NCBI GenBank assembly: GCA_049514955.1
Contig: JBEKUO010000012.1
Location: 1-29,409 of the forward strand
Direction of reading: 5' to 3'
DNA from: Bog-159 sp049514955
GTDB lineage: Bacteria > Acidobacteriota > Terriglobia > Bryobacterales > Bryobacteraceae
DNA: 29,409 nucleotides
A program made the translations under genes and the position numbers. This document shows positions 1 to 6,967 of this stretch, piece after piece. The first letter of the stretch is position 1; each line of letters opens with the position of its first letter. The notes under the pieces were generated by a model. That model ran no database searches, had not been told where the DNA came from, and saw nothing but the letters and a program-made list of their open reading frames with translations.

Positions 1-394
1 ATGCCTGCGCAGAAGGCTGGTTTGTGAACCGCGTCGGACCGGGGTCGCTAATTTCATAAGCAGCGACTCCATATCGTTGCATATATGGAAGCTCTCGAAC
101 GGGCAGACCTGAGTTCTGCTATCAGCTTGCCTCTTAATCTGGGCTACGGAGGATCCGCCTGTGGCCGTTCTACGTCCAGGTGTTGTAAGAAGGGCCAACC
201 GGGCTTCTGGTGACGCTGCTTAACAAAGGGATGGTGTGCGATTACTGGCGCGAGCCGTAAGAGGAAAATGGCCGCATACCTGTTCATGCAATGCGTCGAC
301 AGTAATGGCAAGCATCTGGAGCGGTAATTTGATAAAAGGAAAGAGTACAAAGCACTCTGCCCAGCCCGTGCCTGGTGCCGATTCGGGAGGATGA
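1..394. other. Leading stretch without a recognisable gene
   Basis: No convincing gene is visible here. Several short open frames exist on both strands, but none has a good start, ribosome site and protein-like composition together. A small inverted repeat, CCATAT at 69-74 and ATATGG at 83-88, could form a weak hairpin. A forward frame around 165-250 looks faintly protein-like but is broken by a TAA after a few codons. The stretch probably holds the upstream region of the metalloprotease gene and possibly a decayed tail of something entering from the left. Confidence 0.4.
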
Positions 395-2449
395 ATGCGC
401 GCTCTGGCATTGCAATTCGCGGTGAACCTTTGCGCTTTTGCACAGTCAGGGCCGGCCAACCTCGACTTCAAAAGCGGTGACCCCGGTCAGTTGCCTTCGG
501 GCTGGACGGTTTCCGAGGCGGCGCGCAAAAACGGAGAGCTTTCGGAACTGCGTCGAAGCGGTTGTTTTCGTGAATCGAGTTGCGTGCTGGTGCGTCGCAA
601 CCTTCTGCAGAAATTCGATGCCGAGGCCTGGCGCGGACGCGTTGTTGTGCTGCGAGGCTGGCTTCGCGTGCAGCCTGCAAGCGAAAACGATCGCGCCGCG
701 ATGCGGATTGTGATCGAGGGTCTCGACGGCCGCAGGCAGGTCGCCGCGGGCCTCAGGGACGAAGCGGTTCATTCCGGCGACTGGCAGCGAAATGACGCTA
801 TTATTTATGTCGATTCGGAGATTCGTTCGATCACCATCGGCGTGCTGTTCACCGGAGAAGGAGAGTCGTGGGTAGAAGGAGTGTCGTTTCAACCCATGCC
901 GCGAAGTGGGAAACTTCCGGAACAACAGATTCCCCTAGACATACACGCACAGTACGCCCGCATCGACCGGGATGTTACGGGCAGGTCTCTCGACGATCTC
1001 GATAACGTGTTGGAACGGCCGCTACGCACGGGTGCCGAGTCGATCCTTCCGTTTGACTCCAGAATCAGCGGTTTCAAGCCCCTGCAGGCGGGCGGCGCCA
1101 CTCTGGCCCTGAGCACAGGCGCTGTCACTCCGGAAGGTGTGCTGGACGACCATATCGCGGTCCGCGCCCGCGCGCGGTTGACGCGGTCCTCTCAATCCCG
1201 GCGATATGTTTACGAGCTCGAGTATGTGGACGTCTGGACGCGAACCGCACATGGGTGGAAGGCAATAGACTTCACTCCCGTATCGCTGCGCGATGTCACA
1301 CCCGGAGAGACCGGAACGCCCGCCGATCAAGAGACCAGCGACGGGATTGTTCCGTGCGGGTTGAAGTCGTTCGGAAGATACACGCTGGGCGCCACCGATT
1401 ATAACGACCGCGTGCGCCCGCGCGGCAGTCTCAGCGCCGTCATGATTTTCGTCGATTTCCCGGATGGGGATCACGACGAAACACCGCAGGATCTCTATGA
1501 GCAACTGGCCCCGTTCGCGGTGGACTGGATCCGTCGCGAGTCCGGGGGCAAAGCAGTTCTGAACATCCAGCCCGTGCGTAAGTGGTTTCGCCTGCCAAGA
1601 GCGTCCCGTGAATATCAACTTCCCGAGACGAACGCAGTGAAGCACCGAGTGTTCATCCTGGACGCGGTAAACGCCACAGCCCCGGAAAAGATCGATTTTC
1701 TGAAATACGACATCGTGTACATTGTCGCGGCGCGAGCGCCGGGCGCTCTCGGTACCGGTACGCTGAATGCTCCGCCCGGCTACGGCGTAAAGCTGCGCGA
1801 CGGAGAACTACGCCAAGTGATTACTTTCGGGAACGACATACGCCGGCCACAACGGTACGTTGCGGCCGGGACTCTAGCCCACGAGACGGAACATCTGTTC
1901 GGCCTGCCCGAACTATACGAATACGGGATCGCGGACTTAGAGAGGCGCGCTGGCGAGTGGAGTATCATGAGCGGCCGATTCCATGCTTCCCATCTCACTG
2001 CATGGGAAATGGCCAAGCTCGGCTGGTTCGCAAGCGACCAGAACGTCTGCGTGGGGAACGAAACAAGGACTGCAACTCTGACTCCTGTCGAAATCCCGGA
2101 TGGTCTGAAATCAATAACCGTACCTGTCAGCGATTCGCGCGCCTATGTAGCGGAAGTCAGGGAACTGACCGGCGATGACGTGGGCCTTTGTAGCGAAGGG
2201 GTACTGATCTACGCCGTCGATACATCCGTGGAAAACGGGCGCGGACCCTTGCAGGTGATCGGTGGCGACAGGAACAGCGCGGATGCAAGGCGAAAATGTG
2301 GACCAGCGTGGGACGCGCCGATGCGGCTCGACGGGCAAACGAGTTTCCACGACGCGGCATCCGGAGTCACGATCGAACTCATCCGATCCGAGCTCGGTGA
2401 CTATACGGTTCGCGCTTCTAGGACCATGCCGCCGCAGGGACACCCATAG
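395..2449 (+). CDS. Secreted M6-type metalloprotease with N-terminal jelly-roll-like domain
   Basis: Predicted exported zinc endopeptidase. The zinc site is HETEH at residues 496-500, followed by GLPELYEY and a Met-turn WSIMSG with M525, as in M6 (immune inhibitor A-like) proteases. The M6-like domain starts near residue 350 (MIFVDFPDGDHDE). Residues about 20-170 resemble the N-terminal beta-sandwich often seen ahead of acidobacterial peptidases (NLDF...PSGW... to WVEGVSF). Residues about 180-310 resemble a degenerate NTF2/SnoaL-like fold ending in VWTRTAHGWKAI; that part is a weak guess. The N-terminus MRALALQFAVNLCAFAQ is a short signal peptide. GGGAGG at 385-390 supports this start, although its spacing is tight (4 bases). 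It ends in TAG and stands alone. The protease call is firm; the substrate is unknown. Confidence 0.88.
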   Translation: MRALALQFAVNLCAFAQSGPANLDFKSGDPGQLPSGWTVSEAARKNGELSELRRSGCFRESSCVLVRRNLLQKFDAEAWRGRVVVLRGWLRVQPASENDRAAMRIVIEGLDGRRQVAAGLRDEAVHSGDWQRNDAIIYVDSEIRSITIGVLFTGEGESWVEGVSFQPMPRSGKLPEQQIPLDIHAQYARIDRDVTGRSLDDLDNVLERPLRTGAESILPFDSRISGFKPLQAGGATLALSTGAVTPEGVLDDHIAVRARARLTRSSQSRRYVYELEYVDVWTRTAHGWKAIDFTPVSLRDVTPGETGTPADQETSDGIVPCGLKSFGRYTLGATDYNDRVRPRGSLSAVMIFVDFPDGDHDETPQDLYEQLAPFAVDWIRRESGGKAVLNIQPVRKWFRLPRASREYQLPETNAVKHRVFILDAVNATAPEKIDFLKYDIVYIVAARAPGALGTGTLNAPPGYGVKLRDGELRQVITFGNDIRRPQRYVAAGTLAHETEHLFGLPELYEYGIADLERRAGEWSIMSGRFHASHLTAWEMAKLGWFASDQNVCVGNETRTATLTPVEIPDGLKSITVPVSDSRAYVAEVRELTGDDVGLCSEGVLIYAVDTSVENGRGPLQVIGGDRNSADARRKCGPAWDAPMRLDGQTSFHDAASGVTIELIRSELGDYTVRASRTMPPQGHP

Positions 2450-2561
2450 GCATAACGTGCGCCTACCTTGCCGATCCGGTCCGTTTTGTTGTAGAGAGTC
2501 TCCCGCGAAACATTCTCGCCGGTTTCCGTAGCCGGCCGAAAACCTTATCCGATCCGGTTTT

Positions 2562-2582
2562 CCCGGAGTCTCGTTCTCCGGG
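2562..2582 (+). terminator. Hairpin downstream of the metalloprotease gene
   Basis: CCCGGAG (2562-2568) and CTCCGGG (2576-2582) form a perfect 7-bp stem with a 7-base loop, followed by CATTTTCG. A competing inverted repeat, GAAAACC (2538-2544) and GGTTTTC (2556-2562), overlaps its left arm. It lies about 110 bases after the stop codon and the T tract is short, so it is a plausible but not certain factor-independent terminator. Confidence 0.4.
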
Positions 2583-2648
2583 CATTTTCGTGGGCTCCGG
2601 TCCGCATGGCCATAGTTTATCCTTTTCGGCCAGGCAGGATTCATCATA

Positions 2649-2828
2649 TTACGCGGCGGCGGGCGTGGCCAGCCGCGCCAGCGTCTCGCGGTAATTCCAA
2701 GGCATCCACGCCGACGGGTTCGGTTTAAGCTCCTCCGCGTACCGCAGCAACTCGGTGAGATAGTCGAACGAATTGACTCCGTTGATCTCGCAGGTGTGGA
2801 TCGGGCTCATAAACAGATCGCCCACCAA
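2649..2828 (-). pseudogene. IS66-family transposase, C-terminal remnant
   Basis: Reading the minus strand from 2828 to the TAA at 2649 gives about 59 residues that match the C-terminal end of IS66-type transposases: VGDLFMSPIHTCEINGVNSF, then DYLTELLRYAEELKPNPSAW, then MPWNYRETLARL. Immediately upstream in frame is a TAG (2829-2831), and before that the sequence no longer resembles a transposase. Full IS66 TnpC proteins are roughly 500 residues, so about 90 percent of the gene is missing. No terminal inverted repeats or TnpA/TnpB partners are visible. This is a scar of an old insertion, not an active element. The family call rests on memory of the IS66 C-terminal consensus and is quite confident. 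Confidence 0.8.
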
Positions 2829-2867
2829 CTAAGCCGCTGCCGGAAAGCGCTGAAGGCCCTGAAGCCT

Positions 2868-3044
2868 TTCAGCGGTCCGACTGGTACGGTAGCAAAGCTC
2901 TTGGCAGTTCCACGGCCCGTCCTGATGGAGCGAGAAAAGGAATATCGGAAACAGGTTGACGCTAATCCAAGACGGCGGGTTCCGAAGCGCAAAACCGAGA
3001 TTCGGACACAGCGTAAGGTGATCCGGCAACGATCCCACTCATGA
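2868..3044 (+). pseudogene. Fragment of a tiny basic hypothetical protein
   Basis: This forward frame has no plausible start of its own, because upstream it runs antisense into the IS66 scar, but it encodes a protein-like stretch. TVAKLLAVPRPVLMEREKEY is followed by RKQVDANPRRRVPKRK and a basic tail. The pattern of a short hydrophobic 'LAVP' turn, a charged helix 'EREKEYRKQ' and a Lys/Arg-rich end is seen in many small bacterial hypothetical proteins. It resembles the micro-gene at 6831-6950 (IIAVPKRELDRQD). It is probably the 3' part of a small gene cut by the rearrangement that left the IS66 scar. Function unknown. Confidence 0.35.
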
Positions 3045-3053
3045 TCCAGTGCC

Positions 3054-3419
3054 TTATTTGATCGGCCGAATAGCGTCAATGGCATCTTTGGTATCGATGT
3101 CGCCGTCCCAATACCTCACCAAAACATCGCGATTTAGTTCTATCCACTTCATCAAAAGAACCAAATGATTGGCGCTCATCTTACCTTCGACAACATGCAC
3201 CTTGGGACGGATCGCAACCGAAGTCATCTGCGATGGGAGCGCATTGGGTCCGGGCGAGACTTTGACCCGAACGTCATGTTGTGCGCTGCCCTTGTATGAA
3301 ATCCAAACAACGAATGGCAGGCCAGTGTGCTTAGAGAAGAGGTTCGCCAGTTCAAACAAACCTTCGCTTCCGGGTTGTGCTACGAACTCAGTGAACGTCC
3401 TCATTGCCTTTTGAGTCAT
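3054..3419 (-). CDS. Conserved hypothetical protein (121 aa)
   Basis: A soluble 121-residue protein without signal peptide or membrane segment. Its central blocks LFSKHTGLPFVVWISYKG, HDVRVKVSPGP, SVAIRPKVHVVEG and WIELNRDVLVRYWDGDIDTK are of a kind I recall from hypothetical proteins scattered across proteobacteria and acidobacteria. I know no assigned function. The start is well supported: AAGGTGAG lies 5 bases before the ATG on the minus strand. It sits next to the IS66 scar, which fits a gene that moves between genomes, but that is inference. Full length appears intact. Confidence 0.75.
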   Translation of the reverse strand: MTQKAMRTFTEFVAQPGSEGLFELANLFSKHTGLPFVVWISYKGSAQHDVRVKVSPGPNALPSQMTSVAIRPKVHVVEGKMSANHLVLLMKWIELNRDVLVRYWDGDIDTKDAIDAIRPIK

Positions 3420-3527
3420 GATAACTCACCTTTTAGCCGTTAACGACAGTAGTTGGACCCGGCCAACGATCACCCTGAATCCAGCATAGCGCACCGCACT
3501 GGATTAGTCGGTATATTCTTACCCTTG

Positions 3528-4706
3528 TTAGGGCCGGATGTTTCCGGCGCCCGGGCTTAACCTATCGGAATCGTGCCCCTCCTGCGAGCTGAGCTTCTCC
3601 ACGATGGCGCGCTCCTTGCGGCCGTCCTCCGGCCGATTGAGACGATAGTAGAGCGCGGCTAGCTCGATGTGCGGCCGCAGCCAGTTCGGATCCGCCTGCA
3701 CCACTTTTTCGAATTCGCGCACGGCGGCCTCGATATGTCCCTGCGATCGCTCGATGCGACCGAGTTCATAGCGCGCCAGCATTGCGGAAGGCTCAATCTG
3801 CAAAGCGCGCTCCACATGCAGGCGTGCGCCATTCAAGTCGCGCTCGGCGTTGAGGATAGCGCCCAGAGTGAGGTGCGCGTCGAAATCGTCGGCATTCGCA
3901 GCGAGCGCCTGCCCGAGGTCCGCCTTGGCGCCCGGATAATCTCCCAGGTAGTTCTTGACCCTGCCGCTGAGCGTGTAAAGGCCGGGCAAATGTGGATTCA
4001 GCTTGAGCGCAGCATCAGTGGCCGCGTGCGCGCGCTCGAATTCGTTCAAGCCAAGCCAGGTCTGTGCGGCGAGCAGATAAGCTTCCGCATTGTGACCCGC
4101 TTCGGCGGCCTTCTCGACTTTCGGCAATCCTTCTCTCGGCCGCCCGTCATGAATTAACGCCGCGCCCAGCAGCCCGGCGACCGTCACGTCATCCGGATTT
4201 GCGGCCTCTACTGGCGTGAGCACCGCAATCGCATCCTTATTGCGGCCCATTCGGGAATAGCAATCGCCCAGCAGCGTTGCGACGCGCGCATTGCCCGGCT
4301 CGGCCTGATGCAGAGAACTCAACTCTGCGGCTGCATTTGGCAGGTCGCCCTTTTTGTACCAGGCGAGCGCCAGGTTGAGACGGAGACCGCTGTTGCCGGG
4401 CCGCTTCGTTAGAGCGGCGCGATATTGCTCGATGGCTTCATCATACAGGCCGGCATGCGCCAGGGCAGCGCCCAGATTGGCCTGCACTTCCGGTACGTCC
4501 GGACGCAGCTTGAGCAGTTCCCTATAGTCCTTTATCGCCAGCGCATCGTTGCCCTGCTGTTGGGCCGCGACCGCATCATGAAAGAGCCGCTCGGGATCGG
4601 ACGCCTGCGCAAAAGCCACGGAACAGACGAAGATCAGCAGGGCCCCGGAAGGCATCAATTTCCAGTATAATCGCGCTACGCTAAGGGAGTAGTCTCTCGC
4701 AATCAT
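3528..4706 (-). CDS. Exported tetratricopeptide-repeat protein (392 aa)
   Basis: Predicted secreted or periplasmic scaffold protein made almost entirely of TPR helices. From the chosen start the first 35 residues (MIARDYSLSVARLYWKLMPS, then a hydrophobic stretch ending SVAFAQA) form a signal peptide with a positive n-region. TPR units follow from about residue 38 to 370, with typical motifs such as AQQQGNDALAIKDYRELLKL, VQANLGAALAHAGLYDEAIE and ARYELGRIERSQGHIEAAVR. An alternative ATG at 4655 would give an uncharged 18-residue signal and a nearly leaderless message, so I prefer 4706; an upstream extension to 4868 reads antisense through the neighbour and is unlikely. The chosen start codon overlaps that of the divergent TPR gene at 4705. 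TPRs mediate protein contacts; partner unknown. Confidence 0.85.
   Translation of the reverse strand: MIARDYSLSVARLYWKLMPSGALLIFVCSVAFAQASDPERLFHDAVAAQQQGNDALAIKDYRELLKLRPDVPEVQANLGAALAHAGLYDEAIEQYRAALTKRPGNSGLRLNLALAWYKKGDLPNAAAELSSLHQAEPGNARVATLLGDCYSRMGRNKDAIAVLTPVEAANPDDVTVAGLLGAALIHDGRPREGLPKVEKAAEAGHNAEAYLLAAQTWLGLNEFERAHAATDAALKLNPHLPGLYTLSGRVKNYLGDYPGAKADLGQALAANADDFDAHLTLGAILNAERDLNGARLHVERALQIEPSAMLARYELGRIERSQGHIEAAVREFEKVVQADPNWLRPHIELAALYYRLNRPEDGRKERAIVEKLSSQEGHDSDRLSPGAGNIRP
4666..4671 (+). promoter_or_regulatory. Candidate -10 box for the TPR gene at 4705
   Basis: A perfect TATAAT hexamer lies 34 bases before the ATG at 4705, and AAGGGAG (4683-4689) between them could serve as ribosome site with a long spacer. 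No good -35 box is seen 16-18 bases upstream. On the minus strand the same spot reads TATACT, so the site could also serve the divergent gene only if that gene starts at 4655 without a leader. Confidence 0.35.
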
Positions 4707-5856
4707 GAAGTGTTTCTTCAGCCGTTCCGCGTGGTTCGCCTTCTGGCTGCTGGTGGCAACGTTGTCTGCGTGGGCGCAAACCCCCGCTCCTGAAAACTTC
4801 GACGACCTGGCGCGCAGCGCGGAAGCGGTTCTGGACAGCAACCCGGCCCAGGCCGCGGCGCTATACAAGAAGGCGCTGGACTTGCGCCCGGCGTGGCCGG
4901 AAGGGTGGTTTTACCTGGGCGGCGCCCTTTATCGTCTGGCGCGCTATGCGGAGGCGCTCGACGCCTTTCAAAAGGGGACCGCGCTCTCGCCGGCAAACGG
5001 CGCCGCATGGGGTTTCACAGGCCTCTGCGAGTATGAATTGGGCCACTTCGAGAAGGCGCTTTCCGACATTGACAAGGGCGAACGGCTGGGACTGGGATCC
5101 AATACCGGCTTCGAGACCGCCGTGCGCCAATGCGCGGCTCTGATCCTGATTCGCGCGTCTCTCTTCGATAAGGCGATGGCTCAAATGCAGCCGCTCACTA
5201 AGTATCATGTCGACTCACCCGCTGTGATCGAATTGGTAGGACTCTGCGCACTGGCGGAGCCTCATCTGCCGGCCGAACTGCCGGAGAAGCGGCAGACTGT
5301 CGCGGCTATGGCGGGCAAAGCTCTCTGGTCAGCCACGAGTCAGCACCCGAAAGAAGCCGAAGAAGGTTATCAGCAACTGCTTGCGGCGTATCCCAACGAG
5401 CCGGGCGTGCATTACGCGCATGGACTCTATCTGATGGACGTCGATCAGAATGCTGCCCTGGCCGAGTTCCAAAAGGAGATCGCCGCCAACCCGGCGCACT
5501 GGCCCTCGTTGCTGGTGAGCGCCTTCCTGGAAACCCGGCAAGGCACGCCTGAATTGGCGATCCGCTCGGCGCAGCAGGCCAGCAAGCTGGCTCCGGCAAG
5601 TTATCGCTGGCTGTGCGATGCGGAAACCGGACGCGCCCTGCTGAATATGGATCAGGCGGAAAAATCGATTCCTCTTTTCGAGGAATCTATAAAGCTGCAG
5701 CCGGACAATGCGCAAACGCACTTCTACCTGGAACAGGCCTACCGGCGCGCGGGGAGAAAGGCCGACGCGCAAAGAGAGAAAGCCGAGTTCGTGCGCCTCA
5801 AAGCCGTGGAGGACCCACTTAGCCTCCCTGGCCTGGTGAACAGCACGCAGCGTTAA
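4705..5856 (+). CDS. Exported tetratricopeptide-repeat protein (383 aa)
   Basis: Signal peptide at residues 1-25 (MKCFFSRSAWFAFWLLVATL then SAWAQ), then a TPR superhelix: about two canonical repeats at residues 30-130 (ALYKKALDLRPAWPEGWFYL, YAEALDAFQKGTALSPANGA), a less regular middle, and further repeats to residue 370 (SIPLFEESIKLQPDNAQTHF). Likely extracytoplasmic and protein-binding; no catalytic domain. It diverges from another TPR gene and their proposed start codons share two bases. An imperfect hairpin at 5883-5910 follows. Acidobacterial genomes often place such TPR proteins near CRTAC1 and VWFA genes, which occur 1-5 kb away here, so a shared process is possible but unproven. Confidence 0.9.
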   Translation: MKCFFSRSAWFAFWLLVATLSAWAQTPAPENFDDLARSAEAVLDSNPAQAAALYKKALDLRPAWPEGWFYLGGALYRLARYAEALDAFQKGTALSPANGAAWGFTGLCEYELGHFEKALSDIDKGERLGLGSNTGFETAVRQCAALILIRASLFDKAMAQMQPLTKYHVDSPAVIELVGLCALAEPHLPAELPEKRQTVAAMAGKALWSATSQHPKEAEEGYQQLLAAYPNEPGVHYAHGLYLMDVDQNAALAEFQKEIAANPAHWPSLLVSAFLETRQGTPELAIRSAQQASKLAPASYRWLCDAETGRALLNMDQAEKSIPLFEESIKLQPDNAQTHFYLEQAYRRAGRKADAQREKAEFVRLKAVEDPLSLPGLVNSTQR

Positions 5857-5882
5857 TTAGGGTAATAATATTTGACTGACCC

Positions 5883-5910
5883 AGCGCCAGGAAAGAGCTT
5901 TTCCGGCGCT
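5883..5910. terminator. Stem-loop between convergent genes
   Basis: AGCGCC (5883-5888), a bulged A, then GGAAA (5890-5894) pair with TTTCC (5900-5904) and GGCGCT (5905-5910), an 11-bp stem with one bulge and a 5-base loop. It sits between the convergent TPR (ends 5856) and MOSC (ends 6054) genes. There is no T tract on either side, so it may be an intergenic structure or a weak two-way terminator. The rest of 5857-6053 holds no convincing gene. Confidence 0.4.
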
Positions 5911-6053
5911 CCTACCAGAACCCTTGCACGGCTTCACCACGCGGCAACGCAGGACGATCGCCTCTAAGCGTTCCTGCGATAGTTCGAAGCGATCCACCGC
6001 CGGGTTGTGCAAGGTTCCGGGACATTGTATTTCGATCACCCACGTTCCCTTTT

Positions 6054-6788
6054 CTAGATCGCCGCACGGAGGAGTATGGTCTGTCCGACCGCCAGTCGAC
6101 CGGTGCGAGTGACCGCGCCGTAGATTCCCGCGTTGTTCTGGTTCGCACGAACGACTGCTTTCAGCACTTCTGGCGCAGGACTTGCTGAGTCGGGATCAAG
6201 GTTCACCATCGAGCAGCGAACGTCGCGCATCGTGACGGTGATGGCGGGGGCCTCGTCCCCCTCGCCGAATGAGAGCACACCGCCCAACCACTCGTCCTCC
6301 TGGAAGGGGACCGATCGCAGTAAACGAACTACAACATTCGGGCGAAATCGTCGCACGTCCGGGATCCGCCCTGCCAGTCGTCCGATCTCGCGCACCGTAT
6401 CGAAGGCGATCACGGAGATGCTCGCTTCATCGAAGATGCCATGATTCAACTGCATCATCTGCACGGGAGCCCCGTACCGGCGTCCGACCTCCCTGGCCAA
6501 GGCCTCCCCGAAGACAGGCATCTCTTCACCATCCGGCGTGCGAATATGCGTAGGAAGGTCTCCCTGAGCACCGTCTTCACGGCGTTGCGGAGCAAACAGG
6601 AGCAGGTCGGGAAGCTGGCTTGCTGTTAGCCATGGGAGCCCGCTACGGTCATCAATCCGCCGGAATGCTAGGCGTCTGTCGCCATCGAGGCCGTGCCAGC
6701 CCAGCTTGGCGACCTCGAGTCGTTCGCCGCCCATGGACTTCACGGGATACCGGAAGATCGCCTCCACATGTCCGATTTCTATGAGCAT
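6054..6788 (-). CDS. MOSC-domain protein (YcbX/MOCS-C-like, 244 aa)
   Basis: A cytoplasmic protein with an N-terminal MOSC beta-barrel (VEAIFRYPVKSMGGERLEV) and a C-terminal MOSC domain containing FRPNVVV, the conserved cysteine C192 in VRCSMVNLDPDSASPAPEVL, and IYGAVTRTGRLAVGQTI near the end. MOSC proteins carry sulfur or molybdenum-cofactor ligands; members such as YcbX and mARC reduce N-hydroxylated compounds, while others lack a known substrate. No ferredoxin domain is fused here. The start at 6788 is chosen so the protein begins MLIEIGHVEAIFRYP; a TTG seven codons upstream is the alternative. Its neighbours give no hint of a molybdenum pathway, so the exact reaction cannot be stated. Confidence 0.88.
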   Translation of the reverse strand: MLIEIGHVEAIFRYPVKSMGGERLEVAKLGWHGLDGDRRLAFRRIDDRSGLPWLTASQLPDLLLFAPQRREDGAQGDLPTHIRTPDGEEMPVFGEALAREVGRRYGAPVQMMQLNHGIFDEASISVIAFDTVREIGRLAGRIPDVRRFRPNVVVRLLRSVPFQEDEWLGGVLSFGEGDEAPAITVTMRDVRCSMVNLDPDSASPAPEVLKAVVRANQNNAGIYGAVTRTGRLAVGQTILLRAAI

Positions 6789-6830
6789 GCTCGATCCGAG
6801 TCCGCCCAACGTCCAGAGTCGACGCGGCGA

Positions 6831-6950
6831 TTAGGTTCGCGCGGCTTTCCGTTTCTTCTCTGCAAGTTTCTTACGCTGCTAAGCGTCCTGCCTATCGAGT
6901 TCGCGCTTGGGAACCGCGATGATTTCACAAGCTAACGCTCGGTCAGTCAC
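6831..6950 (-). pseudogene. Tiny basic protein gene interrupted by an in-frame TAG
   Basis: Starting at a GTG (6950) that has AAGGTGAT about 7 bases upstream, the minus strand encodes MTDRALACEIIAVPKREL then DRQDA, a TAG at 6879-6881, then QRKKLAEKKRKAART and a TAA at 6831-6833. Sequence on both sides of the TAG is highly charged and protein-like, and it resembles the fragment at 2868-3044, where a Tyr stands at roughly the TAG position (EREKEYRKQ). A single TAC or TAT to TAG change would explain it. It lies between the CRTAC1 and MOSC genes on the same strand. Function unknown; it could also be a 23-residue peptide ending at the TAG. Confidence 0.4.
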
Positions 6951-6967
6951 GTATGTTATCACCTTAA

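Noticed and set aside
4707..4868. N-terminal extension of the minus-strand TPR protein
   Set aside because: The added residues are antisense to the divergent TPR gene's signal peptide region and would bury the signal sequence.
5857..6039. Minus-strand 60-codon frame (NPAVDRFELSQERLEAIVLR)
   Set aside because: A short central part looks protein-like, but it runs through a hairpin and ends at the TPR stop without a ribosome site or recognisable family; too weak to annotate.
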